A stretch of 64,000 nt of DNA from Maricaulis salignorans (lineage in GTDB: Bacteria > Pseudomonadota > Alphaproteobacteria > Caulobacterales > Aquidulcibacteraceae): assembly GCA_945891505.1 (NCBI GenBank), contig CAMDDL010000013.1, forward strand, positions 1 to 64,000. The letters run 5' to 3'. The notes under the pieces were generated by a model. That model had not been told where the DNA came from, ran no database searches, and worked only from the letters and a program-made list of their open reading frames with translations. The position numbers and the translations under genes were made by a program. Below, in pieces: positions 17,152 to 26,733 of the stretch (within the stretch, counting starts at the first letter, position 1; every line of letters begins with the position of its first letter).

Positions 17152-17473
17152 TTTTTGGTCTCACAATGTTTTGCGGCGAGGCGCCGAACATGGCGCGACT
17201 TACCCATCATCCCCCTGGATGGTGGGCTCCGTGGTGACGTCGTGAGCGTAATTGTGCGTAAAGTCAATGAAGCGGACACGTTCTCGCAGATTGCTGCAAG
17301 CAATGTGTCTAATCTGACACGACGTTTTGATAGAGTTTTAGGACCCAAACCAGACCGTTTAACGCAGCATAAAGCTGATCGGACTGTAAATGATGGTTGG
17401 ACAAGCTCTAGCGAAGGTCGCAAACCTTGAGCCTTGGCTTAGAAAACACGACAATAGCCTTGGAGGACGACGC
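17152..17473. promoter_or_regulatory. Structured divergent intergenic region
   Basis: This 322-bp gap separates the helicase and acyltransferase genes. It holds two hairpin-forming stretches: CCCATCATCC/GGATGGTGGG (17203-17226, one G-T wobble) and ATTGCT-GCA-AGCAAT (17290-17304) flanked by GACAC/GTGTC. It should contain promoters for both genes. No protein gene is recognised, although a longer acyltransferase frame could start at 17390. Confidence 0.4.
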
Positions 17474-18100
17474 GTGAGCACTACTGACGGCCACCAGATT
17501 TTCGATCCAGCTACCCATAAACCAGCGCCATTTCGCGGGTTTCTCCCTGAAATCTGGCGCTATATCTGTGCTTTGTATCTAAAGCTGAGCGGATGGCGGT
17601 TGCAGGGCGATTGGCCCGATCTTCAAAAAGCGGTGATTCTCGCGGCTCCTCATACCTCCAATTGGGATGGCATCTTGATGCTGGCGACGGCAGGCCAATA
17701 TCGCATCACCTTGCGTTTCATGGGGAAGAAAAGCCTGACTGAGGGCCCCTTTGGTGGCATCGTGAAATGGCTAGGCTGTGTCCCCGTGGATCGTTCGACC
17801 AGCAATGGCCTCGTCACAAGCATGACAACGGCTTTCGCCAATGCGCGCGACTTGTTCTTGGCCATTCCTCCTGAAGCAACGCGCGCGCGGGCTGAAGAAT
17901 GGAAAAAGGGCTATTATCTGATTGCCCAAGCCGCCGTTGTGCCCATCGTCTTTGCTGTGATGGACTTTGCTACCAAAACCGTTCGCATCAGTGGGTCGAT
18001 CAAGCCGACCGGGGATTACGAAGCCGACTGGGCGCTAATCCGCAGTCACTATGATCGCGCCGTGGGCAAGCATCCCGCTAATTTTGCGCTACCGGCCTAA
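17474..18100 (+). CDS. Lysophospholipid acyltransferase (PlsC-like) family protein
   Basis: About 208 residues. The acyltransferase H-x4-D motif is HTSNWD, and the later motif region reads PEATRARAEEWKKGYYLIA. The fold is that of 1-acyl-glycerol-3-phosphate acyltransferases, but the EGTR-type motif is changed to PEATR, a variant common in a side branch of unknown substrate. The GTG at 17474 has a strong GGAGGA site seven bases upstream, so I prefer it to an ATG at 17390. Its stop shares four bases with the stop of the convergent ligase gene. Confidence 0.75.
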   Translation: MSTTDGHQIFDPATHKPAPFRGFLPEIWRYICALYLKLSGWRLQGDWPDLQKAVILAAPHTSNWDGILMLATAGQYRITLRFMGKKSLTEGPFGGIVKWLGCVPVDRSTSNGLVTSMTTAFANARDLFLAIPPEATRARAEEWKKGYYLIAQAAVVPIVFAVMDFATKTVRISGSIKPTGDYEADWALIRSHYDRAVGKHPANFALPA

Positions 18101-19917
18101 TCCAGATCAATCCGCTCTAGAGCTGGCTCTTGTTGATAGAGCGCTTGAACGGCACTGGCGCGATAGGTGCGGCACGCGCCTTGGTTTAGATAACCCTTGT
18201 CGGTGATCTCGCCATCCTCAAGGCTAGGCAGCGTGGTCAAGAGGATCAACCGGGTAACGCGTCTTGTCGCGGGCTGACCAGACCCCGCTTTCTCCAACGT
18301 CGCCTTAGCGTGCGCGCGGACTTTTTCATGCCAAACCAGTGTGTCGAGGTCTTCGTCTAGGCCAGCAAGCGCGCGCGCTTTGCCGAGATTGAGAAAGGCC
18401 AATGCGCCTAAATCCTCTTGGCCTTCACCGCAGATTACGGCGTCGCTGAACAGGCCATCTGAGGCTTGGACAAGGGCAGGGCGGACAAGGCCAGCAGGCA
18501 CAAAACTGCCATTGGCCAGCTTGAATTCCTCAGACAAGCGGCCGTCAAAGGCGAGACCCGCTTCTGGCTGTGTGGCGTCTACAAAACGCAGCGCATCTCC
18601 CAGCTTATAATAGCCCTCTTCATCATAGGCATCGGCGGTCTTTTCAGGCGCGTTCAGATAGCCCGGCGTAATACCTGGGCCTTTGACGCGGGCTTCAAGC
18701 TTGCTGCCTTGGGGCACAAGCTTCAAGGTGAGGCCGGGGACGGGCAAGCCCACGAGACCCATGATTTCGTTGGGCCAATGCACGTTGCAGACAGTCGGCG
18801 CCGTCTCAGTTGCACCATAGCCCGCTGCCAAAGTTATCTCTTCACCGGTTTGGCGCACGGCAACCTGCTGTAGGCGGCGATAGACGTCTTGGGTTAGGGC
18901 TGCGCCGCCATATTGCATGATACGCAAATTGGCGAAGAGCGCTTGGGCTAAATCTTCATCCTGTTCCAGAGCGCTGGCCAGAAGCGTCCAGCCCAGCGGC
19001 ACAGTGATGTGGTAGTTTGGTTTGACGTGTTTGATGGTGGCAATCGTGGCCGATAGTCCGTCAGCAGTCGGGGTGCCGGGGTCGATCCAGAGGCTGCCGC
19101 CTGCGTGCAACAGCATATGAAGGACCGCATTGCCGCCTAACGAATGGCTCCACGGCAGATGATTGGCCATAATGATGCCATCTGGCCAAATCTCGGCTTC
19201 GCGCTGTTCGTCAAAGGTGGAGCGGATTTGGGCTGCGTTGATGGCCAAATTATTGTGCGTGACGGTGACTGCCTTGGGCGAGCCCGTTGAGCCGGAGGTC
19301 AAAAGATATTTGCACGCATCGCGCGGGTCGATGGCCTCTAAATCGGGTGCGTCCTGTGGGTCGGCGAACAGGTGATCGAGCGAGATTTCCCCCGCTGTGC
19401 CAAATCCATCGCCGGGCGAGATCACGGGTATGCTAACTTCTTCTGCCCAGAGTGCTGGCTTGGCGAAAGCTTGCCCCTCCATGAACACCGCCGCAGCACC
19501 CAGCGTTTTGAGGGCTTCGTGCAAGCGTCGGGGGTCACGTGCTTTTGTCGAATAGGCGGGTGTAATCGCCGCCACGGCGAGGCCGGCCAAGGGCGCTGCA
19601 TAGGTCAAAAGCGCGTGGCTGATCGAATTAGAAGACGCGATGGCGATAATGCTGCCGCGTGGAAACCGTCCATAAAGGCCCGCGGCAAGCGACTGAACCA
19701 AGGTCCAGCCGTCCTCATAACTCAGATGCCGCCAAGCCCCTGCTTCAAAGCCAGCTAGCCACAGCCTGCGTGGGGCAGCTTCAGCCCAATGCGCCAAAGG
19801 CGCGACAACATTGGCAAAGGCCGGTCGCAATGGATGGGGGTTTGTCAGCAAGATGGTGCCATCTGCTTGACGGGTCAGATCAATCTTGACGGGGGAGATA
19901 TAAGGGGCAGCACGCAT
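18097..19917 (-). CDS. fcs: Feruloyl-CoA synthetase-like AMP-binding ligase
   Basis: 606 residues of the adenylate-forming family, which activates a carboxylic acid with ATP and joins it to CoA. The P-loop is LLTSGSTGSPKAVTVTHNN, the A5 segment AGYGATETAPT, and the C-terminal A10-like segment ITDKGYLNQGA contains the probable catalytic Lys. The overall order, including YISPVKIDLTRQADGT at the start and SEEFKLANGSFVPAG late, is what feruloyl-CoA synthetases show. Ferulate or another aromatic acid is the likely substrate. No hydratase/lyase for vanillin formation lies next to it. Confidence 0.75.
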   Translation of the reverse strand: MRAAPYISPVKIDLTRQADGTILLTNPHPLRPAFANVVAPLAHWAEAAPRRLWLAGFEAGAWRHLSYEDGWTLVQSLAAGLYGRFPRGSIIAIASSNSISHALLTYAAPLAGLAVAAITPAYSTKARDPRRLHEALKTLGAAAVFMEGQAFAKPALWAEEVSIPVISPGDGFGTAGEISLDHLFADPQDAPDLEAIDPRDACKYLLTSGSTGSPKAVTVTHNNLAINAAQIRSTFDEQREAEIWPDGIIMANHLPWSHSLGGNAVLHMLLHAGGSLWIDPGTPTADGLSATIATIKHVKPNYHITVPLGWTLLASALEQDEDLAQALFANLRIMQYGGAALTQDVYRRLQQVAVRQTGEEITLAAGYGATETAPTVCNVHWPNEIMGLVGLPVPGLTLKLVPQGSKLEARVKGPGITPGYLNAPEKTADAYDEEGYYKLGDALRFVDATQPEAGLAFDGRLSEEFKLANGSFVPAGLVRPALVQASDGLFSDAVICGEGQEDLGALAFLNLGKARALAGLDEDLDTLVWHEKVRAHAKATLEKAGSGQPATRRVTRLILLTTLPSLEDGEITDKGYLNQGACRTYRASAVQALYQQEPALERIDLD

Positions 19918-19968
19918 GGTGCTTGATTAACTTAGACCGCCGCGTTTTGCACCTAGGCGTTGCTGCAC

Positions 19969-20334
19969 CTAATTACCGCCGCCACGGAGGATTTGAAGCT
20001 TAGGCGCAGCCTCATTTGCGGGCTTAACGCGATAGGGCTTTGTCTTTAACCCAGGCGCGACCCAGCCTTCGGGGGGCTCTAGCCACTGGCTACCTTCTTG
20101 CCGCTCAGAAAACTGACTGGCCGGTGGTTGCGGATTTATCACCATGAAACTGCGCTTGTCTGGGCTTTTTTCAAAGCGCTTCTCGAAGAAATGCTTTGGT
20201 TTATCCCCTGTTGGCGGCGGAACAAGCTCCTGCTCAACGGCAACTTCTCGCGGCATAAGTGAACGCTCTTGTTCTTTCGCCTCGGTCTGAGTTGATGAGC
20301 CAAACCCAGCCGCTAGCAATGCAAAGATCAACAT
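19969..20334 (-). CDS. Small hypothetical protein, probably exported
   Basis: 121 residues. The start MLIFALLAAGFGSSTQTEA looks like a short signal peptide. The mature part is rich in Pro, Lys and Glu without predicted domains; it includes KHFFEKRFEKSPDKRS and ends in GGGN. I do not recognise a family. It lies just upstream of the ligase gene on the same strand, 51 bases apart, and may share its transcript. Confidence 0.5.
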   Translation of the reverse strand: MLIFALLAAGFGSSTQTEAKEQERSLMPREVAVEQELVPPPTGDKPKHFFEKRFEKSPDKRSFMVINPQPPASQFSERQEGSQWLEPPEGWVAPGLKTKPYRVKPANEAAPKLQILRGGGN

Positions 20335-20453
20335 GCCGCAAATCCCCAGCGCGCACTTTCAATTGGGACTAGCTCGCAGGCTGCATTGGGAATGTCGAGT
20401 GAAACTCTTGTAATCTTAGCTCGATTTTACCTCAAACCGTTCACAATGACACA

Positions 20454-21593
20454 CTAGGCTACCTTGCGGACAAAAACGGACCCAGCCGAATAGCCTGCCC
20501 CAAACGAACAGATGAGGCCGGTGTCGCCTGCGCCCAAGTCATCGCTATTCTTGTGGAAAGCGATGATGGAGCCTGCAGAGGAGGTGTTTGCATAAGTATC
20601 CAGCACTGTGGGGCTTTCATCTTCAGTGGCTTCATGGCCCAGAACTTTGCCAGCAATCAGGCGGTTCATATTGGCATTGGCCTGATGCAGCCACATGCGG
20701 CGCAGGCCAGATGCTTCAAGGCCCAAGGTTTCCATATGCTCGATAATCATGGCGGCCACCATGGGCACCACTTCTTTGAAGACCTTCCGGCCTTCTTGGA
20801 CAAAGAGCTTATCCTTGGCGCCAATGCCTTCTGGGGCGGTGTGGTTTAAGAAGCCAAAGTTGTTGCGGATATTGTTGGAGAATTGGGTTTTGAGTTTGGT
20901 ACCCAAAATCTCCCAATGCGGCTTGTCACCGACGACATCTGCAGCCTCGATCAGAATGGCGGTGCCGACATCGCCAAAGATGAAGTGGCTGTCGCGATCC
21001 TTAAAGTTCAAATGGCCCGAACAAATCTCAGGATTGACCACCAGCACGCTGCGCGCATGACCGGCGCGAACAAAATCTGCTGCCGTCTGAATGCCAAAGG
21101 TCGCCGAGGAACAGGCCACATTCATATCAAAGGCAAAGCCTTCGGGGTTGCAGCCGAGTTCCGCCTGAATTTCAATCGCCATAGCCGGGTAAGCGCGCTG
21201 CATGTTTGAGGCCGCACAAATGACAGCATCGACATCCATGGGGTCGCGGCCTGCGCGCTCGAGTGCTTGACGGGCGGCCCGCACGGCCAATTCTGCCAAG
21301 ACCGACAGCTCTTCATTCGGCCGCTCTGGAATGCGAGGCGCCATAATATTGGGGTCTAGAATACCATCCTTATTGACGACAAAGCGGGCTTTGATGCCAG
21401 AGGCTTTCTCAATGAACTCCACCGATGACGGCGTGAGTGCGGCCACTTCACCTGCTTCGATTGCCGCGGCATGCTCGGCGTTATAGAGCTCAACATAGCG
21501 ATTGAAGCTATCGACCAATTCTTCATTCGTGATGGAATTTGGCGGCGTATACAGGCCGGTTGCGGAGATAACTGGTTTGATTGCAGAGCTCAC
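20454..21593 (-). CDS. 3-oxoacyl-ACP synthase III-like enzyme (FabH family)
   Basis: About 379 residues with the thiolase fold and the FabH catalytic triad: Cys near residue 160 in NVACSSATFGI, His near 301 in WLHQANANMNRL, and Asn near 333 in YANTSSAGS. FabH joins a short acyl-CoA to malonyl-ACP. This protein is longer than canonical FabH (about 320), with an extra stretch after residue 30 (NRYVELYNAEHAAAIEAGE), like the second type of ketoacyl synthase III seen in Pseudomonas. It may therefore take longer acyl-CoA. The GTG at 21593 is the best start, with AGGGAAAG upstream. It is monocistronic. Confidence 0.82.
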   Translation of the reverse strand: MSSAIKPVISATGLYTPPNSITNEELVDSFNRYVELYNAEHAAAIEAGEVAALTPSSVEFIEKASGIKARFVVNKDGILDPNIMAPRIPERPNEELSVLAELAVRAARQALERAGRDPMDVDAVICAASNMQRAYPAMAIEIQAELGCNPEGFAFDMNVACSSATFGIQTAADFVRAGHARSVLVVNPEICSGHLNFKDRDSHFIFGDVGTAILIEAADVVGDKPHWEILGTKLKTQFSNNIRNNFGFLNHTAPEGIGAKDKLFVQEGRKVFKEVVPMVAAMIIEHMETLGLEASGLRRMWLHQANANMNRLIAGKVLGHEATEDESPTVLDTYANTSSAGSIIAFHKNSDDLGAGDTGLICSFGAGYSAGSVFVRKVA

Positions 21594-21795
21594 AGGCAGT
21601 CTTTCCCTAGCTGTTAAAGTCGTGTGGGGCGCACCTTTGGGCACCGCGCGAGGGTGTAGGCATAAACAATGTCACCTAGCCCGTCGAGGCTGGAGGGCAG
21701 AACCCGCTTCTAACAGTCTTTAGGCGGACTCTTGAGACAATCTAATGTGAAGCTGTGCTAGGCGGTCCGAAGTCATCCGCAGACAGGGGGAAAAC

Positions 21796-22383
21796 ATGGA
21801 GATTTATGGCGATGATCGCTCTGGCAATTGCCTGAAAGTGCGTTGGACGGCCGAGCATTTGAACCTGCCTTTCGTCTGGCATGACGTGTTGGCGCTAACT
21901 GGGGAGACAACAAAGCCAGAATTTCGCGCCCTCAATCCCTTTGGCCAAGTCCCCGTGGTCCGTCTCGACGATGGGCGGACACTGGCTCAATCCAATGCCA
22001 TCATTCTTTATTTGGCAGAGGGGTCAGCGCTGATCCCGACAGATGCTTTTGATCGCGCCAAAGTTTTTGAATGGCTGTTCTGGGAACAATACAGCCATGA
22101 GCCGGTCATCGCGGTTCGTCGTGCGAAAGTGCATCTGTTAGGCCAGACCGATGACCAGATTGACCCAAGCCTTCTGCCAAGCGGTCAAGTCATCCTAACC
22201 CGGATGGACGAACATCTAAGTGAGCAGGATTGGTTTGTCGGCACTTCGTTCACTTTGGCTGATCTGGCGCTATTACCTTACACCCGTTTTGCCGATCAGG
22301 GCGGTTTTGAGCTTCAGCGCTATCCCGCTATTCAGGCCTGGATCCGCCGCTGTGAAGCGTTTTTGGGTCTACCTGCCCTTTAG
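21796..22383 (+). CDS. Glutathione S-transferase family protein
   Basis: 195 residues. The N-terminal thioredoxin fold begins MEIYGDDRSGNCLKVRW, and the glutathione-binding stretch is LNPFGQVPVVRLDDGRTLAQS. The C-terminal domain has FTLADLALLPYTRFA. Cys13 of SGNCLKV lies at the end of the first strand-turn. It is a theta-like cytosolic GST of unknown substrate. A 202-bp divergent gap separates it from the ketoacyl synthase gene. Confidence 0.87.
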   Translation: MEIYGDDRSGNCLKVRWTAEHLNLPFVWHDVLALTGETTKPEFRALNPFGQVPVVRLDDGRTLAQSNAIILYLAEGSALIPTDAFDRAKVFEWLFWEQYSHEPVIAVRRAKVHLLGQTDDQIDPSLLPSGQVILTRMDEHLSEQDWFVGTSFTLADLALLPYTRFADQGGFELQRYPAIQAWIRRCEAFLGLPAL

Positions 22384-22485
22384 GACTTGCCGCTGCGAAA
22401 ACTTGTCAGCGCGCCTTTGTCCCGCTAACCCAATTCCAACACCGCCTGCGCTGCCCACAGCGTAACTCATTTCAGGGACAGACCC

Positions 22486-24018
22486 ATGCAAGATATTCTT
22501 CAAGCGCTTGAAGCCAAACGTGACAAAGCCCGTGCCGGTGGCGGCCAAAAGCGGGTTGATGCGCAACATGCCAAAGGCAAGCTGACAGCGCGTGAGCGGA
22601 TTGAAATCTTACTCGACGAAGGCAGCTTCGAAGAATTTGATATGTTCGTCGAGCATCGCTGCACCGAATTCGGGATGGATGCGCAAAAGTTCCCGGGCGA
22701 CGGCGTCATCACCGGCCAGGGCACAATCAATGGGCGCCTGATCTATTTGTTCTCGAAGGACTTCACCGTCTTTGGCGGCTCCTTGTCGCTGACCCATGCG
22801 GCCAAGATCGTCAAAGTCCAGCAAATGGCTGCCCGCAATGGTGCGCCTGTCATCGGCTTGTTTGATGCGGGCGGCGCGCGCATTCAAGAAGGCGTTGATT
22901 CGCTGGCAGGCTATGCTGACATCTTCATGGAAAACGTGATGTCGTCTGGCGTGATCCCGCAGATCAGCGTCATCATGGGCCCTTGTGCGGGTGGCGACGT
23001 CTATTCGCCTGCTTTGACCGACTTCATCTTCATGGTGAAGGACACCAGCTATATGTTCGTGACCGGGCCTGACGTGGTCAAAACCGTCACCAACGAAGTT
23101 GTCACAGCCGAAGAATTGGGCGGGGCGAGTGTGCATGGTGCCAAGTCTGGCGTGATCGACGGCAGCTTTGACAACGACTTTGACACCTTGTTCCAAATGC
23201 GCCGCTTGGTGGATTATCTACCTTTGTCAAACCGCGAAAAGCCACCAACGCGGCCAACCCATGATGACCCAGAGCGGGTGGAAATGAGCTTAGATAGCTT
23301 GATCCCAGCCAATCCGAACAAGCCTTATGACATGAAGGAATTGATCGAGAAGGTCGTTGATGATGGCGATTATTTCGAGATCGCCAAAGACTTTGGCAAG
23401 AATATCATTACCGCTTTTGCCCGCATTGAAGGCTCCACTGTAGGCATCGTCGCCAACCAGCCGATGAGCTTGGCGGGCGTGCTCGACATCGACTCCAGCC
23501 GCAAGGCCGCCCGCTTTGTGCGCTTCTGCGACTGTTTCAACATCCCCATCGTGACCTTTGTTGACGTGCCGGGCTTCATGCCGGGTACCAAGCAGGAATA
23601 TGGCGGCCTGATCAAACATGGCGCGAAGCTGTTGTTTGCCTTTGCTGAAGCCACGGTGCCAAAAGTAACCGTCATCACACGCAAAGCCTATGGCGGCGCC
23701 TATGATGTCATGAGCTCCAAGCATTTGCGCGGCGACGTCAATTATGCGTGGCCGACCGCAGAGATCGCTGTGATGGGGGCTAAAGGGGCGGTGGAGATCA
23801 TCTTCCGCGCCGATATGGGCGACCCAGACGCGATCGCTGCGCGCACCGCCGAATATCAAGATCGCTTTGCCAATCCGTTCGTTGCGGCCCAGCGCGGCTA
23901 TATTGATGACGTCATCATGCCGCACTCCACCCGCCGCCGGGTCGCTAAGGCCCTACGCGCCCTCAAGCACAAGAAGCTTGAGAACCCTTGGAAGAAGCAC
24001 GACAATATTCCGTTGTAA
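22486..24018 (+). CDS. pccB: Acyl-CoA carboxylase carboxyltransferase (beta) subunit, propionyl-CoA type
   Basis: 510 residues, the usual length for PccB. It contains [19 protein letters not shown], the acyl-CoA site [17 protein letters not shown], and the second crotonase-like half with [17 protein letters not shown] and [14 protein letters not shown]. It moves a carboxyl group from biotin to propionyl- or a similar acyl-CoA in the cytosol. No biotin carboxylase/carrier subunit is adjacent; it must be encoded elsewhere. Its ATG follows a 100-base gap with no gene after the GST. Confidence 0.93.
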   Translation: MQDILQALEAKRDKARAGGGQKRVDAQHAKGKLTARERIEILLDEGSFEEFDMFVEHRCTEFGMDAQKFPGDGVITGQGTINGRLIYLFSKDFTVFGGSLSLTHAAKIVKVQQMAARNGAPVIGLFDAGGARIQEGVDSLAGYADIFMENVMSSGVIPQISVIMGPCAGGDVYSPALTDFIFMVKDTSYMFVTGPDVVKTVTNEVVTAEELGGASVHGAKSGVIDGSFDNDFDTLFQMRRLVDYLPLSNREKPPTRPTHDDPERVEMSLDSLIPANPNKPYDMKELIEKVVDDGDYFEIAKDFGKNIITAFARIEGSTVGIVANQPMSLAGVLDIDSSRKAARFVRFCDCFNIPIVTFVDVPGFMPGTKQEYGGLIKHGAKLLFAFAEATVPKVTVITRKAYGGAYDVMSSKHLRGDVNYAWPTAEIAVMGAKGAVEIIFRADMGDPDAIAARTAEYQDRFANPFVAAQRGYIDDVIMPHSTRRRVAKALRALKHKKLENPWKKHDNIPL

Positions 24019-24024
24019 GGTTTC

Positions 24025-25587
24025 CTACATCACCGCTTCAATCAGCACCGGAACATTGGCCGCGGTGGCACGGGCAAGGGCGGTATCAAAGGCCTCGGCG
24101 GTGTCGCAAGATACCGCCTCAACCCCTTGACCTTCCGCCAGTTTGACCCAATCGAGGGCGGGCTTATCGAGCGACAGCATGGAGCTGGCAGCAGGACCTG
24201 GTTGGCCCGCCCCCGTGCGGCCCATCTCAATATTCAAAATGCGGTACGAACGGTTGGCGAAAACCACTGTCACCACGGGCAGGCGCTCGCGCGCCATCGT
24301 CCACAAGGCTTGCAGCGTATACATGCCAGCGCCATCGCCGGTTAGTGCAATGACTTTCCGGTCTGGGGCTGCAACGGCGGCACCCACCGCCAAGGGCAAG
24401 CCTTGCCCAATTGCGCCGCCGGTTAAGAACAGCCAGTCATGTTGAGCAGCCGTTTGTGTCGCCATGAAGTGCGGCAGGCCTGCGGTAACCGCGTCATCCG
24501 AGACAATGGCTTGATCGGGCATGTGTCGCGCCAGAGAGGCAGCGCAAGTGTAAGGGGTAATCTTGCCGGTTGGCATGGGCTGTTCAGTGCGCGCTGGCGC
24601 AGGTGGGGCCTCAGGCGCATCCAAGGCATCAGCCAAAGCGGCCAAGGCTTCAGCCGTATCTTCACTGCGGGCGGAAAGCTCGATCGTGTTGCAGCCATCT
24701 GGCACCAGTATGCTGGGCTTGCCGGGATAGGCAAAGAAGGCGCAAGGCACACCGGTGCCCGCCAAGATCATCAGATCAACGCCAGCGAGATCCTCCATCG
24801 CCATTTCAGCGAAATAGGCCATGCGGTCTGGGCCAAAACGGCCTGCACCGCGCGCGAGCCGCCCGACAAATGTATCGCACAAAACCCGGACGCCGGCGGC
24901 TTTCAAGCGCGACATAGTTTCGAGAGCGGCCTCATCATAAAGGGCAGGGCCGTTGACCAGCACCACGGGCTTTTGCGCCAGTTGGATGGCGTCGGCCACG
25001 GCTTCGACTTGGGCCGGGTCTATAAGCGATAACCCCGGTACAGACACACCTGGCGCATCGGGGCCAGCCGCGCTCCAAGCGCTGTCAGCGGGTAGGATCA
25101 AAGTTACCGGCCCTGCGGGCGGCCCCATGGTTTCGACAAAGGCTTTAGCCGCTTTTTCGCCTGCTTCGCTGGCCTTCTCCACCACCCCAACCCAGCGTGA
25201 ATTGGGCTTTACCAAGGTCTCAATGTCTGAGGCTAAGGGGGCGTCCAAGGTGCGGTGATAGGTGGCGTGATCGCCCACAACATTGACCATAGGCGCATAG
25301 GCACGCCGCGCATTATGAATATTGGCCGCGCCATTGGCATAGCCCGGCCCCAGATGCAGAAGCGTCATCGCAGGCTTGCCCGCTATACGGGCAAACCCAT
25401 CAGCTGCACCCGTCGCCACCCCTTCAAACAAGCACAAGACCGAGCGAATGCGCGGCTCTCGGTCGAGAGCTTGGACCAGATGCATTTCGCTGGTTCCGGG
25501 ATTGGCAAAGCAGGCCGTGACCCCTTGTTCAGCCAAAGTCGCCACCAATTGGTCTGCGCCGGTGCGGGTGTCGGTTTCTTGGGTCAT
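24025..25587 (-). CDS. Thiamine-diphosphate-dependent enzyme (acetolactate synthase / benzoylformate decarboxylase type)
   Basis: About 520 residues with the three-domain POX/ALS layout. The N-terminal Glu that activates the cofactor is in FANPGTSEMHLVQAL. The cofactor-metal motif GDGAGMYTLQALWTMARE is followed by the Asn in VVFANRSYRIL. It lacks a small regulatory subunit partner and resembles the MdlC-like branch often labelled acetolactate synthase. The real substrate is open; a 2-oxo acid decarboxylation is most likely. The ATG at 25587 has GAGG upstream. It is divergent from the MDR reductase gene, with a dyad in the gap. Confidence 0.8.
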   Translation of the reverse strand: MTQETDTRTGADQLVATLAEQGVTACFANPGTSEMHLVQALDREPRIRSVLCLFEGVATGAADGFARIAGKPAMTLLHLGPGYANGAANIHNARRAYAPMVNVVGDHATYHRTLDAPLASDIETLVKPNSRWVGVVEKASEAGEKAAKAFVETMGPPAGPVTLILPADSAWSAAGPDAPGVSVPGLSLIDPAQVEAVADAIQLAQKPVVLVNGPALYDEAALETMSRLKAAGVRVLCDTFVGRLARGAGRFGPDRMAYFAEMAMEDLAGVDLMILAGTGVPCAFFAYPGKPSILVPDGCNTIELSARSEDTAEALAALADALDAPEAPPAPARTEQPMPTGKITPYTCAASLARHMPDQAIVSDDAVTAGLPHFMATQTAAQHDWLFLTGGAIGQGLPLAVGAAVAAPDRKVIALTGDGAGMYTLQALWTMARERLPVVTVVFANRSYRILNIEMGRTGAGQPGPAASSMLSLDKPALDWVKLAEGQGVEAVSCDTAEAFDTALARATAANVPVLIEAVM

Positions 25588-25633
25588 GCTCTGCCTCATC
25601 ACTATTTGGCCAATCCTTGCCCGACCCATAGTC

Positions 25634-25649
25634 TGCTGTCACGACAGCA
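25634..25649. promoter_or_regulatory. Inverted repeat in divergent promoter region
   Basis: TGCTGTC and GACAGCA form a perfect 7-bp dyad with a 2-base spacer, midway between the divergent TPP-enzyme and MDR-reductase genes. It is a candidate operator for an unidentified dimeric regulator. Confidence 0.4.
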
Positions 25650-25708
25650 AAACAGATCAGATGCACTTTTGGGCTGACAGGACGCCCATTGCGCGCCAAG
25701 GTGTGGGC

Positions 25709-26719
25709 ATGACCCAAATTCACCGTATCACCCTCGCTCGCCACATCACCGGAACCCCCTCGCTGGAGGACTTTAAACTTGAGACGTTTGAAGCCCCGCC
25801 TTTGAAGGAGGGTCAGTTTCGGGTGGAGAATAAGTTCGTTTCAGCCGATCCAGGTACGCGTTCGCGCCTTTCGGGGACGGATTCCTACGCCGGTGCTTTG
25901 AAGATTGGCGATCCGATTGATGGCTTTGCCGTCGGCCATGTGGTGGAAAGCCAAAATCCTGCCTTTGAAATCGGCCAATTGGTGACCCTAGGCTCGGGCT
26001 GGGCCAGCCAGTCTATCTCCAATGGCCGCGGCTATTGCGCCAAATTGCCTGACTTGGACGTGTCATTGTCGGCTTGGATCGGTGTCCTTGGCGTGCCCGG
26101 CATGACGGCTTGGTTTGGCTTAAAGCGCATTGGCCAGATTAAACCGGGTGACCGCGTGATTGTGACCTCTGCTGCTGGCCCCGTTGGCGCGACCGCTGGC
26201 CAGTTGGCCAAGGCTTGGGGTGCTTCGCGTGTCGTCGGTGTCGCGAGCGCGGGCGATAAGTCCGATTGGCTAAAGGCTGAAGCGGGCTTTGACGAAGTAA
26301 TCGACTACCGCTCCCCCACGTTTGCGGCAGACCTTGCCGCAGCGATGCCCGAGGGTGCAGACGTGCTGTTTGATAATGTCGGCAATGCGATGATTGATAC
26401 CATCCTGCCCTTGATGCGCCCATTTGGCCGCATTGTAGTGTCTGGCCAAGTGGCGGACTACAATGTCGCGCTTCCAGACCGGCATGGCATTCGCAATACC
26501 GACCGCTTCATAACCCATCGTCTGAAGATGGAGGGGCTGGTGGTGTTTGATGATTTGCGCGCTTTCCCAGAAGCTCAAGCCGAAGCCGCCGCGATGATTA
26601 AAAGCGGGCAGCTCAAGCTTAAAGAAGTGGTCTCTGAAGGCGTTGAAAGCCTGCCTGCGGCCTTCTGTGCTTTGTTCCAACCCGGTGCCACCTTTGGCCG
26701 CCGGATTGCGCGCATTTAA
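25709..26719 (+). CDS. MDR-family NADP-dependent oxidoreductase (CurA-like)
   Basis: 336 residues. This is a zinc-free medium-chain reductase of the leukotriene B4 dehydrogenase/CurA type. The N-terminal half has VSADPGTRSRLSG, and the NADP-binding site is AAGPVGATAGQLAKAWGA. Such enzymes reduce 2-alkenals, enones or other activated double bonds. I chose the ATG at 25709, preceded by AAGGTG; a much longer open frame upstream has no such signal and overlaps the divergent gene. It is the first gene of a tight operon with a crotonase and an acyl-CoA dehydrogenase-like gene. Confidence 0.87.
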   Translation: MTQIHRITLARHITGTPSLEDFKLETFEAPPLKEGQFRVENKFVSADPGTRSRLSGTDSYAGALKIGDPIDGFAVGHVVESQNPAFEIGQLVTLGSGWASQSISNGRGYCAKLPDLDVSLSAWIGVLGVPGMTAWFGLKRIGQIKPGDRVIVTSAAGPVGATAGQLAKAWGASRVVGVASAGDKSDWLKAEAGFDEVIDYRSPTFAADLAAAMPEGADVLFDNVGNAMIDTILPLMRPFGRIVVSGQVADYNVALPDRHGIRNTDRFITHRLKMEGLVVFDDLRAFPEAQAEAAAMIKSGQLKLKEVVSEGVESLPAAFCALFQPGATFGRRIARI

Positions 26720-26733
26720 GCGGGGCGAGGTCT

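Noticed and set aside
22609-23196. A 195-codon minus-strand frame inside pccB
   Set aside because: The carboxyltransferase is unambiguous; the frame has no family features.
25376-25708. Longer N-terminus for the MDR reductase
   Set aside because: It would overlap the start of the divergent TPP enzyme and has no similarity to the reductase family, whose start fits 25709.
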